Below, piece by piece: positions 4,950 through 5,622 of a stretch of DNA of 5,622 nt (the first letter of the stretch is position 1; every line of letters starts with the position of its first letter). Position numbers and translations under genes: made by a program. The stretch is from Thermoplasmata archaeon. Lineage in GTDB: Archaea; Thermoplasmatota; Thermoplasmata; UBA10834; DTMW01. Location of the stretch: contig JAOUEZ010000088.1 of assembly GCA_029858465.1 (NCBI GenBank), positions 1 to 5,622 on the forward strand. The letters are read 5' to 3'. The notes below the pieces were generated by a model. It had not been told where the DNA came from. It saw only the letters and a program-made list of their open reading frames with translations, and searched no databases.

Positions 4950-4965
4950 GACATCCTTAAATGTC
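4950..4965 (+). promoter_or_regulatory. Inverted repeat around a TATA-like core upstream of ilvE
   Basis: GACAT (4950-4954) and ATGTC (4961-4965) flank CCTTAA; TTAAAT at 4957-4962 is TATA-like. A start about 25 nt on would fall near 4983-4987, at or just ahead of the AGGAG ribosome site of ilvE (4987-4991). The 72-nt gap after the FAH gene makes a separate ilvE promoter plausible, and the palindrome could be a repressor site overlapping it. Read-through from ilvC is equally possible. Confidence 0.35.
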
Positions 4966-5001
4966 ATCAGGATTATTCTTGACGATAGGAGCGGATATCC
5001 G

Positions 5002-5622
5002 ATGGTTTCGATAGAACCAACGAAGTACATCTGGGCGAACGGCAAGATGCTGAATTGGGATGATGCCAAAGTGCATGTCCTTACTCATGGGCTTCATTAC
5101 GGCACAGGAGTTTTCGAGGGGATCCGCTGCTATGAGACTGTTCTGGGTCCTGCAATATTCAGATTGAAAGACCACATGAGGAGATTGGAGCATTCGGCAA
5201 ATATCTTGGGTATGAAACTACCGTTCACCATCGATCAGCACTGCACAGCGGCAAGAGAACTTGTGAAGGCAAATGGCCTTAAGTCGTGCTACATCAGGCC
5301 AATTGCGTTCTTCGGTGTTTCAGGAATCGGAGTCAACCCTACAGGTTATCCTGTGGAAGTATACATGGCGGCTTTCGGCTTCGGCGCCTACCTCGGAGAG
5401 GAGGGATTGAAAAACGGCATATCAGCAGGCACGTCATCCTGGAGAAGGATTTCTCCCGCATCCCTTGCAACCGTTGGCAAGATATGTGGACACTATGTCA
5501 ACTCGGCGCTTGCGAACACTGAGGCAAAAAAAGCGGGATACGACGAAGCAATCCTTCTCAACGAATATAACAATGTTGCAGAGGGTAGCGGGGAGAACAT
5601 ATTCATTGAGAAGGATTGCTTC
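5002..5622 (+). CDS. ilvE: Branched-chain amino acid aminotransferase, N-terminal 207 residues (runs off window)
   Basis: This PLP enzyme of fold type IV transfers the amino group from glutamate to 2-oxoisovalerate, 2-oxoisocaproate and 2-oxo-3-methylvalerate: the last step to Val, Leu and Ile. ATG 5002 follows AGGAG (4987-4991) with a 10-nt gap. Family marks are YIWANGKMLNWDDAKV near the N-terminus, HGLHYGTGVFEGIRCY (29-44), YIRPIAF (97-103), the PLP lysine Lys160 in VGKICGHYVNSALA, GYDEAILL (179-186) and Glu194 in VAEGSGENIF, which binds the cofactor ring. The spacing matches E. coli IlvE (Lys159, Glu193). His164 replaces the more usual Asn of the G-N-Y-x-N-S motif, a mild variation. D-amino acid aminotransferase and aminodeoxychorismate lyase share the fold, but the BCAT motifs and the neighbours favour IlvE. 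About 100 C-terminal residues lie beyond the window. Confidence 0.95.
   Translation, partial: MVSIEPTKYIWANGKMLNWDDAKVHVLTHGLHYGTGVFEGIRCYETVLGPAIFRLKDHMRRLEHSANILGMKLPFTIDQHCTAARELVKANGLKSCYIRPIAFFGVSGIGVNPTGYPVEVYMAAFGFGAYLGEEGLKNGISAGTSSWRRISPASLATVGKICGHYVNSALANTEAKKAGYDEAILLNEYNNVAEGSGENIFIEKDCF

Noticed and set aside
1..5622. CRISPR array, insertion sequence, integrase/att site, rRNA
   Set aside because: No regularly spaced repeats, transposase or recombinase frames, or recognisable rRNA sequence seen.

Overview
This is most likely an archaeal genome fragment carrying a branched-chain amino acid (Val/Ile/Leu) biosynthesis operon. Signs of Archaea are TATA-like boxes with no bacterial -35/-10 pairs, Shine-Dalgarno sites of the GGTGAT type, TTG and GTG starts, heavy AGA/AGG arginine codon use, and a membrane-anchored surface-type protein with N-glycosylation sequons. 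A Thermoplasmata-like euryarchaeon is my best guess, but it is only a guess; no rRNA or other taxonomic marker is present.

Layout. Positions 1-658 (minus strand) hold the N-terminal part of an unrecognised surface protein: a signal anchor followed by an extracytoplasmic region with an EF-hand/dockerin-like loop. Positions 659-918 are a non-coding divergent promoter region with a TATA-like box for each direction and a GC-rich hairpin. Positions 919-1005 hold a 28-codon ORF in which 12 of the 16 residues from 10 to 25 are Leu, Ile or Val. This ORF lies inside a set of nested inverted repeats. A second TATA-like element and a tiny Val-rich ORF lie between it and ilvB.

Then, all on the plus strand: ilvB (acetohydroxyacid synthase large subunit, TTG start); ilvN (small regulatory subunit, ATGA overlap, unusually short); ilvC (ketol-acid reductoisomerase with all catalytic residues but an atypical cofactor-phosphate loop); a fumarylacetoacetate hydrolase (FAH)-family gene 4 nt after ilvC; and, after a 72-nt gap, the first 207 codons of a branched-chain aminotransferase (ilvE).

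How they work together. IlvB and IlvN make acetolactate or acetohydroxybutyrate from pyruvate with pyruvate or 2-oxobutyrate. IlvC isomerises and reduces these to dihydroxyacids. A dihydroxyacid dehydratase (IlvD, not in this window) would give the 2-oxoacids, which IlvE transaminates. The FAH-family enzyme has no canonical step here and may act on an oxoacid side product.

The observation most worth following up is the Leu/Val/Ile-rich mini-ORF with self-complementary RNA just ahead of ilvB. It resembles the leader peptides of enterobacterial ilv operons, a control mode not established in Archaea as far as I know. A second TATA-like box downstream of it is the main competing explanation. The KARI loop and the compacted IlvN are the next most interesting points.
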